A DNA stretch of 64,000 nt from Nicotiana tabacum. Lineage: Eukaryota; Streptophyta; Magnoliopsida; Solanales; Solanaceae. Of this stretch, positions 35,501 to 47,289 are shown in pieces. How positions within the stretch are numbered: position 1 is the first letter of the stretch; each line of letters opens with the position of its first letter. Made by a program: the position numbers and the translations under genes. The stretch lies in assembly GCF_000715075.1 (NCBI RefSeq), contig NC_134093.1, positions 98,564,826 through 98,628,825 on the forward strand, given 5' to 3'. The notes beneath the pieces were generated by a model that was not told the DNA's origin, ran no database searches, and worked only from the letters and a program-made list of their open reading frames with translations.

Positions 35501-36459
35501 TCTTCTATGCGATCGCTGACCAAGTCCCATGATCGCAAAGCACAATTTTCCACTGTCCAAAAATAACTCTACGCGATTGCGGATAATTGCACGCGATCGC
35601 GAAGCATCAGTTCCATAGACCTACGCGATCGCGGACTTCTCCATGCGATCGCGAAGCACAACATTGCGTGACCCATGCTGCCTCATTTTCCCCTTCACGA
35701 ATGCGGCTTGATCCATACGTTCGTGATGCATTCCCTCTTCCCAGCTACACGATTGCGGTCCTCCCCACGCGATCGCATAGAACATAAACTCAACCCCCAA
35801 TTGATCTGTTAACCATCTGAAATTCACTCGAGGCACCCCGAGACCTCAACCAAACATACCAACAAGTCCTAAAATACCATACGAACTTAGTCGAACCTCT
35901 AAATCACATCAAACAACTCTAAAAACACGAATTGCACATTGATTCAAGCCTAATGAACTTCAAAACTTCAAACTTCTACACACGACGCCGAAACCTATCA
36001 AATCATGTCCAATTCACCTCAAATTTTGCACACAATTCATAATTGACATTATGGACCAACTCCAACTTCCAAAATTGGAATCCGACCCCAATATCAAAAA
36101 GTCAACTCCCCGGTAAAACTTCCAAACTAAAATTTCTATTTTTTCCATTCCAAGCATAATTTAACTACGGACTTCCAAATAATTTTCCGGACACACTCCT
36201 AAGTCCAAAATCACCATACAGACTTATTGAAATTATCAAAACTCTATTCCGGCGTCGTTTACACATAAGTCAACATTCGGCCAACCATTTCAACTTAAGC
36301 TTTCAACCTTGAAACTAAGTGTCTCAATTCATTCTGAAATCTCTTCGGAAACCAAACTCGACCGCACATGCAAGTCATAATACATATGAATAAGTTGCTC
36401 GGGACCTTAAGTCACTGAATAGAATGTTAATTCTCAAAATGACAAGTCGGGTCATTACA
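32532..36459 (-). mobile_element. Solo LTR E (3928 bp), Tekay-like family
   Basis: Starts TGTCACGACCC and ends AAGTCGGGTCATTACA. Flanks GCTTA (32527-32531) and ACTTA (36460-36464) form a target duplication with one change, and the host Tat reading IEL-SEYDII resumes across it. Landmarks: CTGCAC hairpin about 32873-32896, greatly expanded minisatellite 33838-34478, a decayed second donor near 34971 (GAG|GAAAGT), donor one 35378-35385, word array 35505-35775 built on GCGATCGCG. Confidence 0.9.
33838..34478. repeat. LTR E minisatellite: alternating 43/44-bp units, about 15 copies
   Basis: Each unit has GTTGCGGCGTGCAACCCGAT, a CCCTCTC stretch and AATATTAATCATATCT. From about the third copy on, units with TTAATC and TTAAATC alternate strictly, giving an 87-bp higher-order unit. 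Because 87 is 29 codons, a minus-strand frame stays open (34084-34494) and reads as a 29-residue repeat; I do not treat it as a gene. Confidence 0.95.
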
Positions 36460-37063
36460 ACTTAGTGAATATGATATTATATATCAGCCTAGAATTCCTA
36501 TAAAGTCTCAGGTGTTAGCTGATTTCCTAGCAGATTTTAGCTCAAGTCTAATTCCTGAAGCATAAAAAAAGCTATAAATATTTACCGGAGCTAATTCGGG
36601 GACTTGGACCTTGTTTACTGACGGTTCCTCAAGTATTAAATGAACAAGTTTGAGGATTATTTTAATTCCACCCTCAGGTGAAATTATAAGATATGCAATA
36701 AAATTTTACCCAATCACTAACAATGCGGCAAAGTATGAAGCTGTGATTGCAGGTTTGGAGCTCACACAATACCTTGCTATTGATCAAATCATGATCAAAA
36801 GAGACTCGTAGCTAGTAGTCAATCAAATGTAGGGGACTTACGTGGCAAGAGAAACACGAATGCAGCAGTACCTCGAAAAGGTACGAGAATTACTTAGGCA
36901 GTTCCAGACATGGAAAGCTGTTCAAATACCCAGGGAGGAAAATGCAGAAGCAGACGCATTGGCAAATCTCGCGTCTGTCCCTGATGCAACAAATGTAGAA
37001 AATGTTATTGTGGTACACTTATTTCATTCGACCCTCGACCAAACCAAGAATGAGGTAAATTTC
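36460..37063 (+). pseudogene. Tat-lineage second RNase H (archaeal-type, aRNH)
   Basis: Opens SEYDIIYQPR...IKSQVLADFLADF, then a stop, LFTDGSSSIK (catalytic D with G-S-S), later NNAAKYEAVIAGLELTQYL (catalytic E), and PREENAEADALANLAS (final D). A second, plant-acquired RNase H next to the RT-linked one is a known mark of the Tat lineage. Stops at three or more places. It is interrupted at TLDQTKNEVN by solo LTR I; the reading continues at 39114. Confidence 0.9.
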
Positions 37064-39113
37064 TGTTACACCCTATAATTTTTGTACGTAAAACTGCATC
37101 GTGAGCACACTAATATATGACCAAAAAATGAGATCATATTTGAAAATATATAAAGCAAGTTAATCATGTTACCTCGGAAGATACAAATATTGAATATCAT
37201 GAACACCAAGTACGAAGAGAGTTGGAAGGTTTTGAAGCTAAAGGAATTGAAGAAAATAATATTTCGTCGAAAGCCGACAAATTGGGAAAAATCTCTGCAA
37301 AAATCATCCCAAACATTTCCCATAAACCCCAATTGATTTTCTCTCCCTTTCAAGTTCTAATTGGAGGTAAAGTCTAGAGTTTGAAGAACCAAGATAGGAG
37401 CTGAGTTATCCCAAAAATAAGGTAAGTTTACTGCTCTCTTTCATCAATTCTTTATAGTTGTAGATGCATGGTAAGTTGTTCTGTATTTGTAAGAACTCAC
37501 GGGACGGTGATCGAAAGCCGTGAGTTCGAGTTATTCACCTGTAGCGGATTGTTTAATGGATTGTTTTGTGGACTGTTTGGTGTTGTTGTTGGGATGCGTG
37601 ATTTACTACTATTTTGTGGAGTTTTGGAGGAGTAAGGGTGTGGAGAAACACCACATAAATGCAGGATGTTGTGCTGGTCATTCGTCGTAATATTTTCGGG
37701 GTTGTTGACACTATGAAGAGATTGGGTGTGTTGGGCTGTTTTGTAGTATTGTGTGGTGTACATAAGGTTGGAAAATAATGTATATATATTGTTATTGTTG
37801 TTTTTGGTGTTGTTGGTGTTATCTTGAATTTGGAGGAAGTAAGGATTATAGGGGAGATGTTGTCCGTTTTAATAAAAAATAAGCATGTCGTTCGTTATGC
37901 GATAGTTATACGTTTCATAACTTAATGATAGTATTATTATCGTTGTTGTAGATTAAGGTGAGAAGGGGCGAGTTCAACTTGGTGATTGGAAAGAGTGTGA
38001 TAAGGTATGTTAAGGCTAAGCCTTCCTTCATTTTGGCATAATCTCGTAGCTACATGTGTTAGTAATGAGACATAAAGAGAAGTTCGTATTCATTAATTTC
38101 TTCACATTATTCTAGTCTCATAAGTTACAATATTATTCCTTATCGAGACTCTGTATTCAATTTAGTATTGTCTTCTTCCAGTCAAGAGAGCAGCAAGCCT
38201 ATATATATAGTATTACAGTATTTTCATTACCATCGAGCTATAATCGATGTGTAGGCCCCTATTGGGCAACCTCTGATTAGGTGAAAAATTATATACCGAG
38301 CCTACTGTGGTCGAGCGCCTATGGGTGATACCAACATGCCCGAGATACATAGCCAAGTATGGACGAGCGCCTATGAGCGAGCCTACTACGGCAGAGCAGT
38401 TATATATACCGAGCCTTATAAGGTCGGGCAATTATTTTACTTACTATATTGAAGGAGTTGAGTCAGTATCAACAAGTAAGTATATATCTAGATCATCTTT
38501 GACTCCCAATTACTTTCAGTTCTTATATTATCAGTTCAGTTTCAACTTTCAGTTATGTTATTGCCTTATATACTCGGTACATTATTTTGTACTGACGTCC
38601 CTTTTTTGGGGACACCGTATTTCATGCGTGCAGGTTCAGATAGACAGACGGGTAGACCTCCTCAGTAGGTATTTCCAGAATTCAGCCTGATCGGTAAGCT
38701 CCAAGTCCTTCGGAGTTATCAGGTCTAGGTTTTCGTGTACGTCTTCTGTATGTATGTATATATGTTATGGGTAGGTAGGGGGCCTGTTCCGATCATAATA
38801 TATCCATCAATAGAGGCTTGTAGACATATCCTGTTAGTTAGTGCACTATGTTGGGCTTGTAGGCCTGGTATGTATATTTTGGTGGTTTGTCAGTTGTAGT
38901 AGTTATGACGGCCTTGTCGGCCCAACTTTATATTGATGTTTAGTCAGCGCTAGTTTCCATTCAATTTTATATTTTGCTTCGCAAATTATCTTGCAAGGTG
39001 GTCCCATGGCCAAATTATGACATTATATGTTCAGAGTCCCTTAGTCGCAATTTGGTACACCAGGTTAGTTGAGGCATCGGGTGCCAGTCTCGCTCCCAGG
39101 TTAGGGCGTGACA
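37064..39113 (+). mobile_element. Solo LTR I (2050 bp), plus orientation
   Basis: Starts TGTTACACCCTATAATTTTT and ends GGTTAGGGCGTGACA. The target duplication ATTTC is perfect (37059-37063, 39114-39118). No primer site or polypurine tract flanks it. It has donor-like AAG|GTAAGT (about 37419-37426) and AAG|GTATGT (about 38003) on its sense strand and a short two-to-three copy repeat with GAGCGCCTATG and CCGAGCCTA words (38290-38430), but no CGC-N-GCG array. Confidence 0.9.
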
Positions 39114-40174
39114 ATTTCAATAATTTAACTTGGGATTGGAGAAACGAATTTGTGAATTTTTTGCAGTATGGAATTTTGTCCGAGGATAAAAAGAAATCAT
39201 GGCTACTACGGTTGAAGGCTGCTTAGTATTGCCTAATACGTGGGAATGATATAGCAAAATATTTGGTGGACCTTAAGTGCGATGCCTTGGACCTTCATAA
39301 ACAAAATTCTTAATGAGAGAAGTACATGAGGGGTATTGGGGTAATCATGCTGGGGGGAGATCGTTGGTAAAGACACTAATAAGAACATGATACTATTGCC
39401 CAAAAATGGAGGAGGAAGAAGAAAACTTTGTAGCAAGGTGCGATAAATGTCAATGATATGCTAATAATATGCATCAACCAGCGGAATTGTTACATTCAAT
39501 TATATCACCATGGCCTTTCATGAAATGGGGGTTGGATATCGTAGGACCACTGCCTCAAGCTAAGGGAAAGGTATGGTTTTTGTTAATTCTAACAGATTAT
39601 TTCTCAAAATGGGTAGAAGCAGGTGCCTTTAAACAGGTGCGAGAAAAGGAAGCTATGGATTTCCTTTGGAGAAATATAACATGTCAATTTGGAGCGCCAA
39701 AGGAAATCGTTTGTGACAACAGGCCGCAATTCATAGGTGTGAAAGTTATTGACTTTTTCCAAAGTTGGAATATTAAATAGATTACTTCTGCACCTTACAA
39801 TCCAGTGGATAACAATCAAGCTGAGTCAAAGAATAAGGTCATCATCAACAACTTAAAGAAGCAAATGAAAGAATCAAAAGGCAAGTGGCCAAAAGTACTA
39901 CCAGGTGTTTTATGGGCTTATCGAACAACGACAAAAACTAGCACGGGAGAAAGGCTTTAATACCAGTGGAGATAGGAGAACCAAGCACGAGGTACACATA
40001 TACAAGTGAGGCAACAAATGTAAAAGAGCTTAGAATAAATTTAGATTTGATGGAAGAGAGAAGAGAAGCAACATTAATTCGGATGGTGGATCAAAAGCAG
40101 ATGATTGAACGATACTATAACAAGAAGGCAAACCTAAGGTATTTCAAAATTGGGGACTTTATCCTCAAAAAGGT
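39114..40174 (+). pseudogene. Tat-lineage integrase, main part (broken)
   Basis: NLTWDWRNEFVNFLQYG leads in; the HHCC zinc region is decayed but ends C-D-K-C-Q (about 39447-39461). The catalytic core runs AELLHSIISPWPFMKWGLDI (first Asp), ...LTDYFSKWVEA, KEIVCDNRPQFIG (second Asp), SAPYNPVDNNQAESKNK (Glu), giving the D-D-E triad. The C-terminal part ends YNKKANLRYFKIGDFILKK, where element F is inserted. It would join element DNA to the host chromosome. Several stops and frameshifts. Confidence 0.9.
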
Positions 40175-42897
40175 TGTCACGAGCCAAATTTCCTCCGTAA
40201 GATGTCATGACGCCACCTAGTCTCTAAGACTAGGTAAGCCTAACAAATATGCAGAATAACTGAAATAATAACTTAAATAGCAAATATCAACAACTATACA
40301 AATGAAAACTGTCGCTCAACATGTACAAATCCCAAAACCCAATGAATTATAAGTCACAAGCACTAGATATAGTGTGGAATGCTCCTATACATCACTATCT
40401 ATCCAAAATGTAAAGAAATAAGAAAAGAAGGGGACTCCAAGGCCTGCGGATGCGGGCAGGTGTACCTTGAAGTCTCCAAAGCAGCAACACGTCGCACTAA
40501 TATTGAGGCTGATAGGATGCACCTCGATCTGCACAAAAATATGTGCTAAAGTGTAGCATGAGTACACCACAACGGTACCCAATAAGTGCCAAGCCTAACC
40601 TCGGTAGAGTAGTGACGAACCCAGGTTAGGGTCCTACTGGGAATAATAGGAAAAACAAGGCAGGAGATATAATAATGTAATTAGATGATAGAGAGGTGTA
40701 ACAATAGAAATTCACAGAAGATAACAACCCGGAATTCAAGAAGACAACTACAACACGTAAGGAAATAAGAATCTTACAAGTTAAGAAACAAAAACCACAA
40801 CGATAACAACAATACAACAAATAGAGATAAACAACATGGGCGCTCTCGAGGTACTGCCTCGTAGTCCCAAAAGTAAATATCTCACAACGGCATAATAAAA
40901 ACCTCGTTCAAACAATGATAACCGCACGGAAGAAACCTCGTGCCATAATAACACTCTGCACGGCAGAAACCTCATGCCAGAATAACACTTCGCACGGAAG
41001 AAACCTCGTGCAACAATAACACTCCACACGGAAGAAACCTCGTGCCACAATACACTCCGCACGGAAGAAACCTCGTGCCACAAACAATCAGTTATCTCAA
41101 CAAAAATCATGAAAACAACACATAACAATGGAACAATGAAATTACAGTAAGGAATCCTACAGTTAAAGAATGAATACAAAATCAAGAAGGCAGGTAATTC
41201 AACTAAGCATGTTGCACAAATTGCAAGTAAGAGATAAGACAGACATGTGACATTAGGCTAAACGTGATGACTACACGTGCTATAGTAACTCAATTAAGGG
41301 AATAAAAGGAACTACTTAGCCGAAATCAGATTTTCAACACGGCCACGGCCTTCACAATGTGAGTACGCACTTGTCACCTCGCGTACACGGCCTTCACATA
41401 TTGAGGAGAATTTTCCATACATAAGGTTAGACAAGTCACTTACCTCAAATATCGCTCAATCAATAAGAAGACCTTTGCCTCAATTTTCCAACTCTGATTG
41501 GCACGAATCTAGCCAAAATAATTACATACTATAAATATAACTATAAGAAGCTAATTTGAATAATGAAACTACGACTTTAGCAAGGAAATAAAAAGTCCCC
41601 CCAAAAGGTCGACCCCCGCCCACATCTCGGAACCCGACCAAAATTAATAAATCTGAACACCCATTTGATATTGAGTTCACCCATACAAAAATTACTCAAA
41701 TCCGATACAAAAATCTCGATCGAAACCTCAAAATTAGGCCTAAGGATTTTTCCACCTTTTCCCCCAATTTCTCGACCCATATCCTTAATTAAATGAAGGA
41801 ATTAATGATAGATTAGTGGAAATAAATCAAAAACGAGTCGAGAATCCTTACCCAAATGTTTCCTCTAAAAATCCCTCAAACGTTTTCCTCAATCCGAGCT
41901 CTCTAGGTCCAAAAATGGAGAATGAAATCAAACCCTCGAATTTAGGCCTTTTCTGCCCAGTGAATTCGCATCTGCGGAATTCCCATCGCAGGTGCATTTC
42001 TCACTTACCCCAGCAACTTCCGCTTCTGCGGACCAAAATGTGCATCTGCGCTTCCGCTCCTGTGACATAGGAGCGGTTCTGCACACGCACTCTTGTGGAC
42101 TAAGTCATCTTCTGCGATCACCAGGCCTTCCTTGCCTTTCCGCTTCTGCGCTTCCCCAATCGCATGTGCGATTCCGCTTTTGCGGAAATTTGACCGCATT
42201 TGCGGTCCCAACTGGGAGGGAAAAAACCACTTCTGCGGCTTGATGCCCGCTTCTACGGTGTCGCACCTGCGGCCCAAAGTGCACAGGTGCAATTGCACCA
42301 GACACAGCAATGCTTCATCTTTACCACAAGTCCAATATTATTCCGGATTCAAACCGAATCACACCCGGGGCCCCATACGAATATACCAACAAGTCTTAAA
42401 ACATCATACGAACTTAGTCAATCCTTCAAATCACATCAAACAACGCTAAAAATATGAATTGCACTTTGATTCAAGCCTAATGAACTTTAGAACTTCTAAC
42501 TTCTACATTCGACGCCGAAACCTATCAAATCAAGTCCGATTTACCTTAAATTTTGTACACATCCTCGAATTTTCCAATTTTCGCCAATTAACACCGAAAT
42601 GACCTACGGACCTCCAAATAAACATCCGGACACACTCCTAAAGCTAAAATCACCCTATGGAGTTACTGTAACTGCCGAAACACCATTCAGAAGTTGTCTT
42701 CATACAATTCAAACTACGGTAAATTCTAAGAACTTAAACTTCCAATATAGGGATTATGGGTCCCATTCCACTCTGAAACTCTCCCAAACCCGACACCAAG
42801 CACCCCCTCAAGTCACAAAACCACAAAATAAAATAGTGGGAACAATAAATAGGGGTTCAGGGCTAATACTCTCAAAACAACCGGCCGGGTCGTTACA
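40175..42897 (-). repeat. Element F 3' LTR (2723 bp)
   Basis: Starts TGTCACGAGCCAAATTTCC and ends CGGCCGGGTCGTTACA. Minisatellite 40895-41085, donors on the minus strand at 41438-41445 (AG|GTAAGT) and 41846-41853 (GG|GTAAGG), word array 41960-42290. Confidence 0.95.
40895..41085. repeat. Element F 3' LTR minisatellite, about 38-bp unit, 5 copies
   Basis: Units are GCACGGAAGAAACCTCGTGC plus a CACAATAACACTCC-type spacer. GCACG/CGTGC forms a 5-bp stem. Confidence 0.9.
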
Positions 42898-42910
42898 TCC
42901 TCCCCCTCTT
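42898..42910 (-). other. Element F polypurine tract
   Basis: The minus strand reads AAGAGGGGGAGGA directly before the 3' LTR. Confidence 0.8.
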
Positions 42911-44124
42911 AAAATAAATGTTCGTCCTCAAACGAGTATAGAGACGTACCTAAAGTGGTGAAAAGATGAGGGTAACGGATGCACATATAATGCTCGGCTC
43001 CCAAGTCGCCTCCTTGACCGGATGACCCCTCCACTGAACCTTCACTGAAGCGATGTTCTTTGACCTCAACTTTTGAACCCCCTGTCCAAAATGGCCACCG
43101 ACACCTCAACATAAGATAGATCATTATCCAACTAGACAGATCCTCGTGATACTTCCGGAGCATGGAAACATGGAACCCTGGATGAACTGCAGAGAGACTA
43201 TGTGGTAGTGCAAGTCTATAAGCCACCTCTCCAACCCTCTCAAGAATATCAAAATGCTTGATATACCTAGGGCTCAACTTGCCCTTCCCCTCGGACCTCA
43301 TAACACCCTTCATGGGAAAAACCCAGAGCAAGACTCGCTCCCTAACCATGAATGCAATGTCGCGAACCTTCCAATCTACATAACTCTTCTGTCTAGATTG
43401 GGCTGTACGAAGTCGATCCTGAATCAATTTAACCTTTTCTAAGGCATCCTGAACCAAGTCTGTACCCAATAGTATAGCCTCGCCCAGCTCGAACCAACCC
43501 ACTAGAGACTGATACCGTCGACCATATAAAGCCTGATATGGGGCCATCTGAATGCTTGGCTGGTAACTGTTTTAGGAAAACTCCGCAAGTGTCAAGAACT
43601 GATCCCAAGAACCCCTAAAATCCATCACGCACGCACGAAGCATATCTGAATAGTGCGCTCGAATTGTTCGTCCGTCTGAGGGTGAAATATTATACTCAAC
43701 TCCACCCGAGTACCCAACTCATGATGTACAGCTCTCCAGAACCGCGATGTAAATTGCGTACCCCGGTCAGAGATGATAGACACCGGCACGCCATGAAGCC
43801 TGACAATCTTGTGAATCTCTAGGGTACGAGTGGCAGGAGTCTATGCTCCTCCCTCGACCTGAGATGTGGCAGGAGCAAGTGGTATCAACTCTGCCTAAGC
43901 CAATGTGCTGAACATGGTCAGAAACTGGGCGAGAGCCTCCTAGAGGGCTGGTGTAGTAACATGTGTCTCAGGTGCTTGCCCTCCAACTAGGTCTACTGGT
44001 GGCTCCTCTGTGGTAGCTCGTGCGGGTGCTCTAGCAGCACCACATGGACGTCCTCGGCCTCTCGCGGCTCTAGTAGGGGTGCGGGTGTCTGGTCATCTGA
44101 TCCAGTTGTTGGTGTCCTCACTAT
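42909..44124 (-). pseudogene. Element F gag start fused by deletion to integrase C-terminus
   Basis: From 44124 the gag opens with ATA in place of ATG, then VRTPTTGSD and a Pro/Ala/Glu-rich stretch down to about 43850. There it joins EIHKIVRLHGVPVSIISDRG, the integrase core around its second Asp, and after stops the open run 43547-42909: MAPYQALYGRR, QSRQKSYVDWKVRD, GKGKLSPRYI (GPY/F module), LSAVHPGFHVSMLRKYHEDL, then a frameshifted chromodomain tail ending RYPHLFTTLG and SFEDEHLF. Gag, protease, RT and RNase H are missing. It relates to H but is a different subfamily. Confidence 0.9.
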
Positions 44125-44160
44125 CTGTGAGAGAATAGAAAGACATAAATTTAGAAATCG
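44125..44160 (-). other. Splice acceptor-like site at the element F gag start
   Basis: The minus strand reads TTTCTAAATTTATG then TCTTTCTATTCTCTCACAG, with the AG at 44125-44126 directly before the (mutated) gag start. It has a branch-like TTCTAAA, a polypyrimidine tract and CAG. Element H has the same arrangement. Confidence 0.6.
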
Positions 44161-44309
44161 TAGTCAAAAATTTCGCACGACAAGGAATCAAAGAAGTGAA
44201 GATTTCCTAACAGTTTCACAGCCTCCCAAAGATAAGCATAGATGTCTCCGTACTGATTCGCGAGACTCTACTAAACCTGCTTGTGACTTATAACACCTAT
44301 GAACATAGT

Positions 44310-44321
44310 GCTCTGATACCA
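44310..44321 (-). other. Element F primer-binding site (tRNA-Met type)
   Basis: TGGTATCAGAGC on the minus strand, three bases from the LTR at 44325. Confidence 0.95.
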
Positions 44322-44324
44322 ACT

Positions 44325-47134
44325 TGTTGTGACCCAAATTCCCTTTGTAAGATGTCATGATGACACCTAGTCTCTAAGACTGGGTAAGCCTAACAAATAT
44401 GCGGAATAAGTGAAATAATTACTTAAACAGCAAACATCAAGAGTTATATAAATGAAAACTGCCGCTCAAGATGTATAAATCCCAAAAACCGGTGAATTAT
44501 AAGTCACATACTTTAGATACAGTGTGGAACGCTCCTATACATCACTGTCTATAAAAATGTAAAGAAATAAGAAAAGAACAGGAAAAAAGGGGACTACGAG
44601 GACTGCGGACGCGGGAAAGGTGTACCTTGAAGTCTCCAAAGTAGAAACACAACGCACTAATATCGAGGCTGATAGGATGCCCCTGGATCTGTACAAAAGC
44701 ATGTGCAGAAGCGTAGTATGAGTACACCACAACGGTACCCAGTAAGTGCCATCGGTAGAGTAGTGACGAGGTCAGGTCGGGGCCCTACTGGGAATAATTG
44801 AAAAAACAAGGTAGGAGATATATAATGTAATTAGATGACAGAGAGGTGTAACAATAGAAATTCACAGAAGATAACAACCCGAGATTCAAGAAGACAACTA
44901 CAACACGTAAGGAAACAAGAATCTTACAAGTTAAGAAACAACAACAACAACAACGACAACAATAATACAGCAAATAGAGGTAAACAACATGGCACTCCTG
45001 AGGTACCGCCTCGTAGTCCCAAAAGTAAATATCTCACAATGGCATGACAGAAACCTCGTGCAAAAAATGATAACCACACGACAGAAACCTCGTGCCACAA
45101 CAACACTCTGCACGGTAGAAATCTCGTGCCATAATAACACTTCGCACGGAAGAAACCTCGTACAATAATAACACTCTACGAGGATGAAACCTCATGCCAC
45201 AACTAATCAGTTATCTCAACAAAAACAAAAAAAACAACACATAACAATGGAACAATGAAATTACAGCAAGGAATCCTACAGTTAAAGAATGAATACAAAA
45301 TCGAGAAGGCAGGTAATTCAACTAAGCCTGTTGCACAAATTGCAAGTAAGAAATAAGACACATAGACATGTGACATTAGGCTAAACATGATGACTACACG
45401 TGCTAGAGTAACTCAATTAAGGGAATAAAAGGAACTATTTAGCAAAAATCGGATTTTCAACATTTAGCCCGAACATTAGGCCGGCCTTCACGTATTGCGA
45501 TTTACCATAAAAGTACCAAATCCTATGGGAATTTACCCCACACAAGGTTAGACAAGTCACTTACCTCAAACCTCGCTCAATCAATAAATAAGAAGACCTT
45601 TGCCTCAATTTTTCCACTCCGATCGGCTCGAATCTAGCCAAAACAATCACATACTATAAATATAACTATAAGAAGCTAATTTAAATAATGAAACTATGAC
45701 TTTAGCAAAGAATTGAAAAATCACCCCAATAAGTCGACCTGGGCCCATGTCTCGGAACCCGACCAAAATTATAAAATCCGAACACATATTTGATATCAAG
45801 TTCACCCTTACAAAAATTACTCAAATCCGATACAAAAATCTCGATCGAAACCTCAAAATTCGGCCTAAGGTTTTTTCCACCTTTTCCTCCAATTTCTCAA
45901 CCTAAATCCTTAATTAAATAAAAATTTAATGATAGATTAGTGGAAATTAATCAAAAACGAGTCGAGAATCCTTACCCAAATGTTTCCTCTGAAAATCCCT
46001 CAACATTTCGCATGAAGCTCTCTAGGTCCAAAAATGGAGAATGAAATCAAACCCTTGAACTTAGGCCTTTTCTTCCCAGTGAATTCGCACCTGCGAACCC
46101 ACAGCCGCATCTGCGGCTCCGCACCTGCGGAACTCCCATCGTAGGTGTGGTTCTCACTTAGCCCAGCAACTTCCGCTACTGCAGACCAAAATGCGCATTT
46201 GCGCTTCCGCTCCCGCAATATAGGAGGGCTTCTGCGCATGCGCTCCTGCGGACTAAGTCCGCTTCTGCGATCACCAGGTATTCCTGGCCTTTGCGCTTCC
46301 CCAATCGCATGTGCGAGTCCGCTTTTGTGGAAATCTGATCGCATCTAGGGTCCCAACTAGGCAGGACACAAACCGTTTTTGCTGCTCGATGGCCGCTTCT
46401 GTGGTGCTGCACTTGTGGCCCAAAGGGCGCAGATGCGATTGCACCAGACACAACAATGCTTCAGCTTTCCCACAAGTCTAATATTATTCCTGATTCAATC
46501 CGAATCACACCCGGGGCCCCCGGGACCCCGTCCAAATATACCAACAAGTCTTAAAATGTAATACGAACTTATTTGAGCCTTCAAATTATATCAAACAACG
46601 CGAAAAACATGAATTGCACATCGATGCCAAATGAACTTTAGAACTTCTAACTTCTACATTCGACGCCGAAACCTATCAAATCAAGTCCGATTGACCTCAA
46701 ATTTTGCACACAAGTAACAATTGACATTACGGATCTACTCCAACTTTCGGAATCAGAATTTTGACCCCGATATCAAAAAGTGCATTCCCGGTCAAACTTT
46801 CCAAAAATCATCCAATGTTCTAACTTTTGCCAATTAATGTCGAAATGTCCTACAGACCTTCAAATAAACATTTGAACACGCTCCTAAGACCAAAATCACC
46901 CAATCGGAACTATTGAAACTCCATTCCGGAGTCGTCTTCATACAATTCAAACTACTATAAATTCCTAGAACTTAAACTTCCAATCTCGGGACTATGGGTC
47001 CTATTACATTCCGAAACTCTCCTGAACCTGACACCGAGCATCCCGACAAGACACAAAACCACAAATTAAATAAAAGGAGCAATAAATAGGGGTTCGGGAC
47101 TAATACTCTTAAAACGACTGGTCGGGTCGTTACA
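44325..47134 (-). repeat. Element F 5' LTR (2810 bp)
   Basis: Starts TGTTGTGACCC and ends GGTCGGGTCGTTACA. Minisatellite 45040-45195 (same unit as the 3' LTR, more decayed), donors 45559-45566 and 45970-45977, word array 46080-46440. Confidence 0.95.
45040..45195. repeat. Element F 5' LTR minisatellite
   Basis: Four to five copies of the GCACG...CCTCGTGC unit, with some stems broken by substitutions. Confidence 0.85.
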
Positions 47135-47289
47135 AAGGTGTTCCGTTCAACATAAGTGGAAAACGCAGGAAAGTTGAGTCCAAAGTTGACGACATTGCCG
47201 GAAAAGGAGCATACGAGTTGGAAACTATGGACGGCAAGGTGTTAACATCCCATTGGAATGAAGTCCATTCGAGGAAGTTTTACTTCTAA
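47135..47289 (+). pseudogene. Tat-lineage integrase, C-terminal tail
   Basis: Directly after element F the host reading continues to GKGAYELETMDGKVLTSHWN, then EVHSRKFYF and a TAA at 47287-47289. This YELETxDG...P/SHWN pattern is the usual end of Tat/Athila pol. It confirms the F boundaries. Confidence 0.9.

Larger units (their letters stand above)
40175..47134 (-). mobile_element. Element F: internally deleted Tekay-like chromovirus, minus orientation
   Basis: LTRs at 40175-42897 and 44325-47134 flank only 1.4 kb of interior. The target duplication AAGGT is perfect (40170-40174, 47135-47139) and the Tat integrase resumes after it. The interior keeps the leader, the first part of gag and the C-terminal half of integrase; everything between was deleted. 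Confidence 0.95.

Noticed and set aside
42909..43547. Intact integrase gene on the minus strand
   Set aside because: It is only the C-terminal part, frameshifted in the chromodomain and left by an internal deletion.
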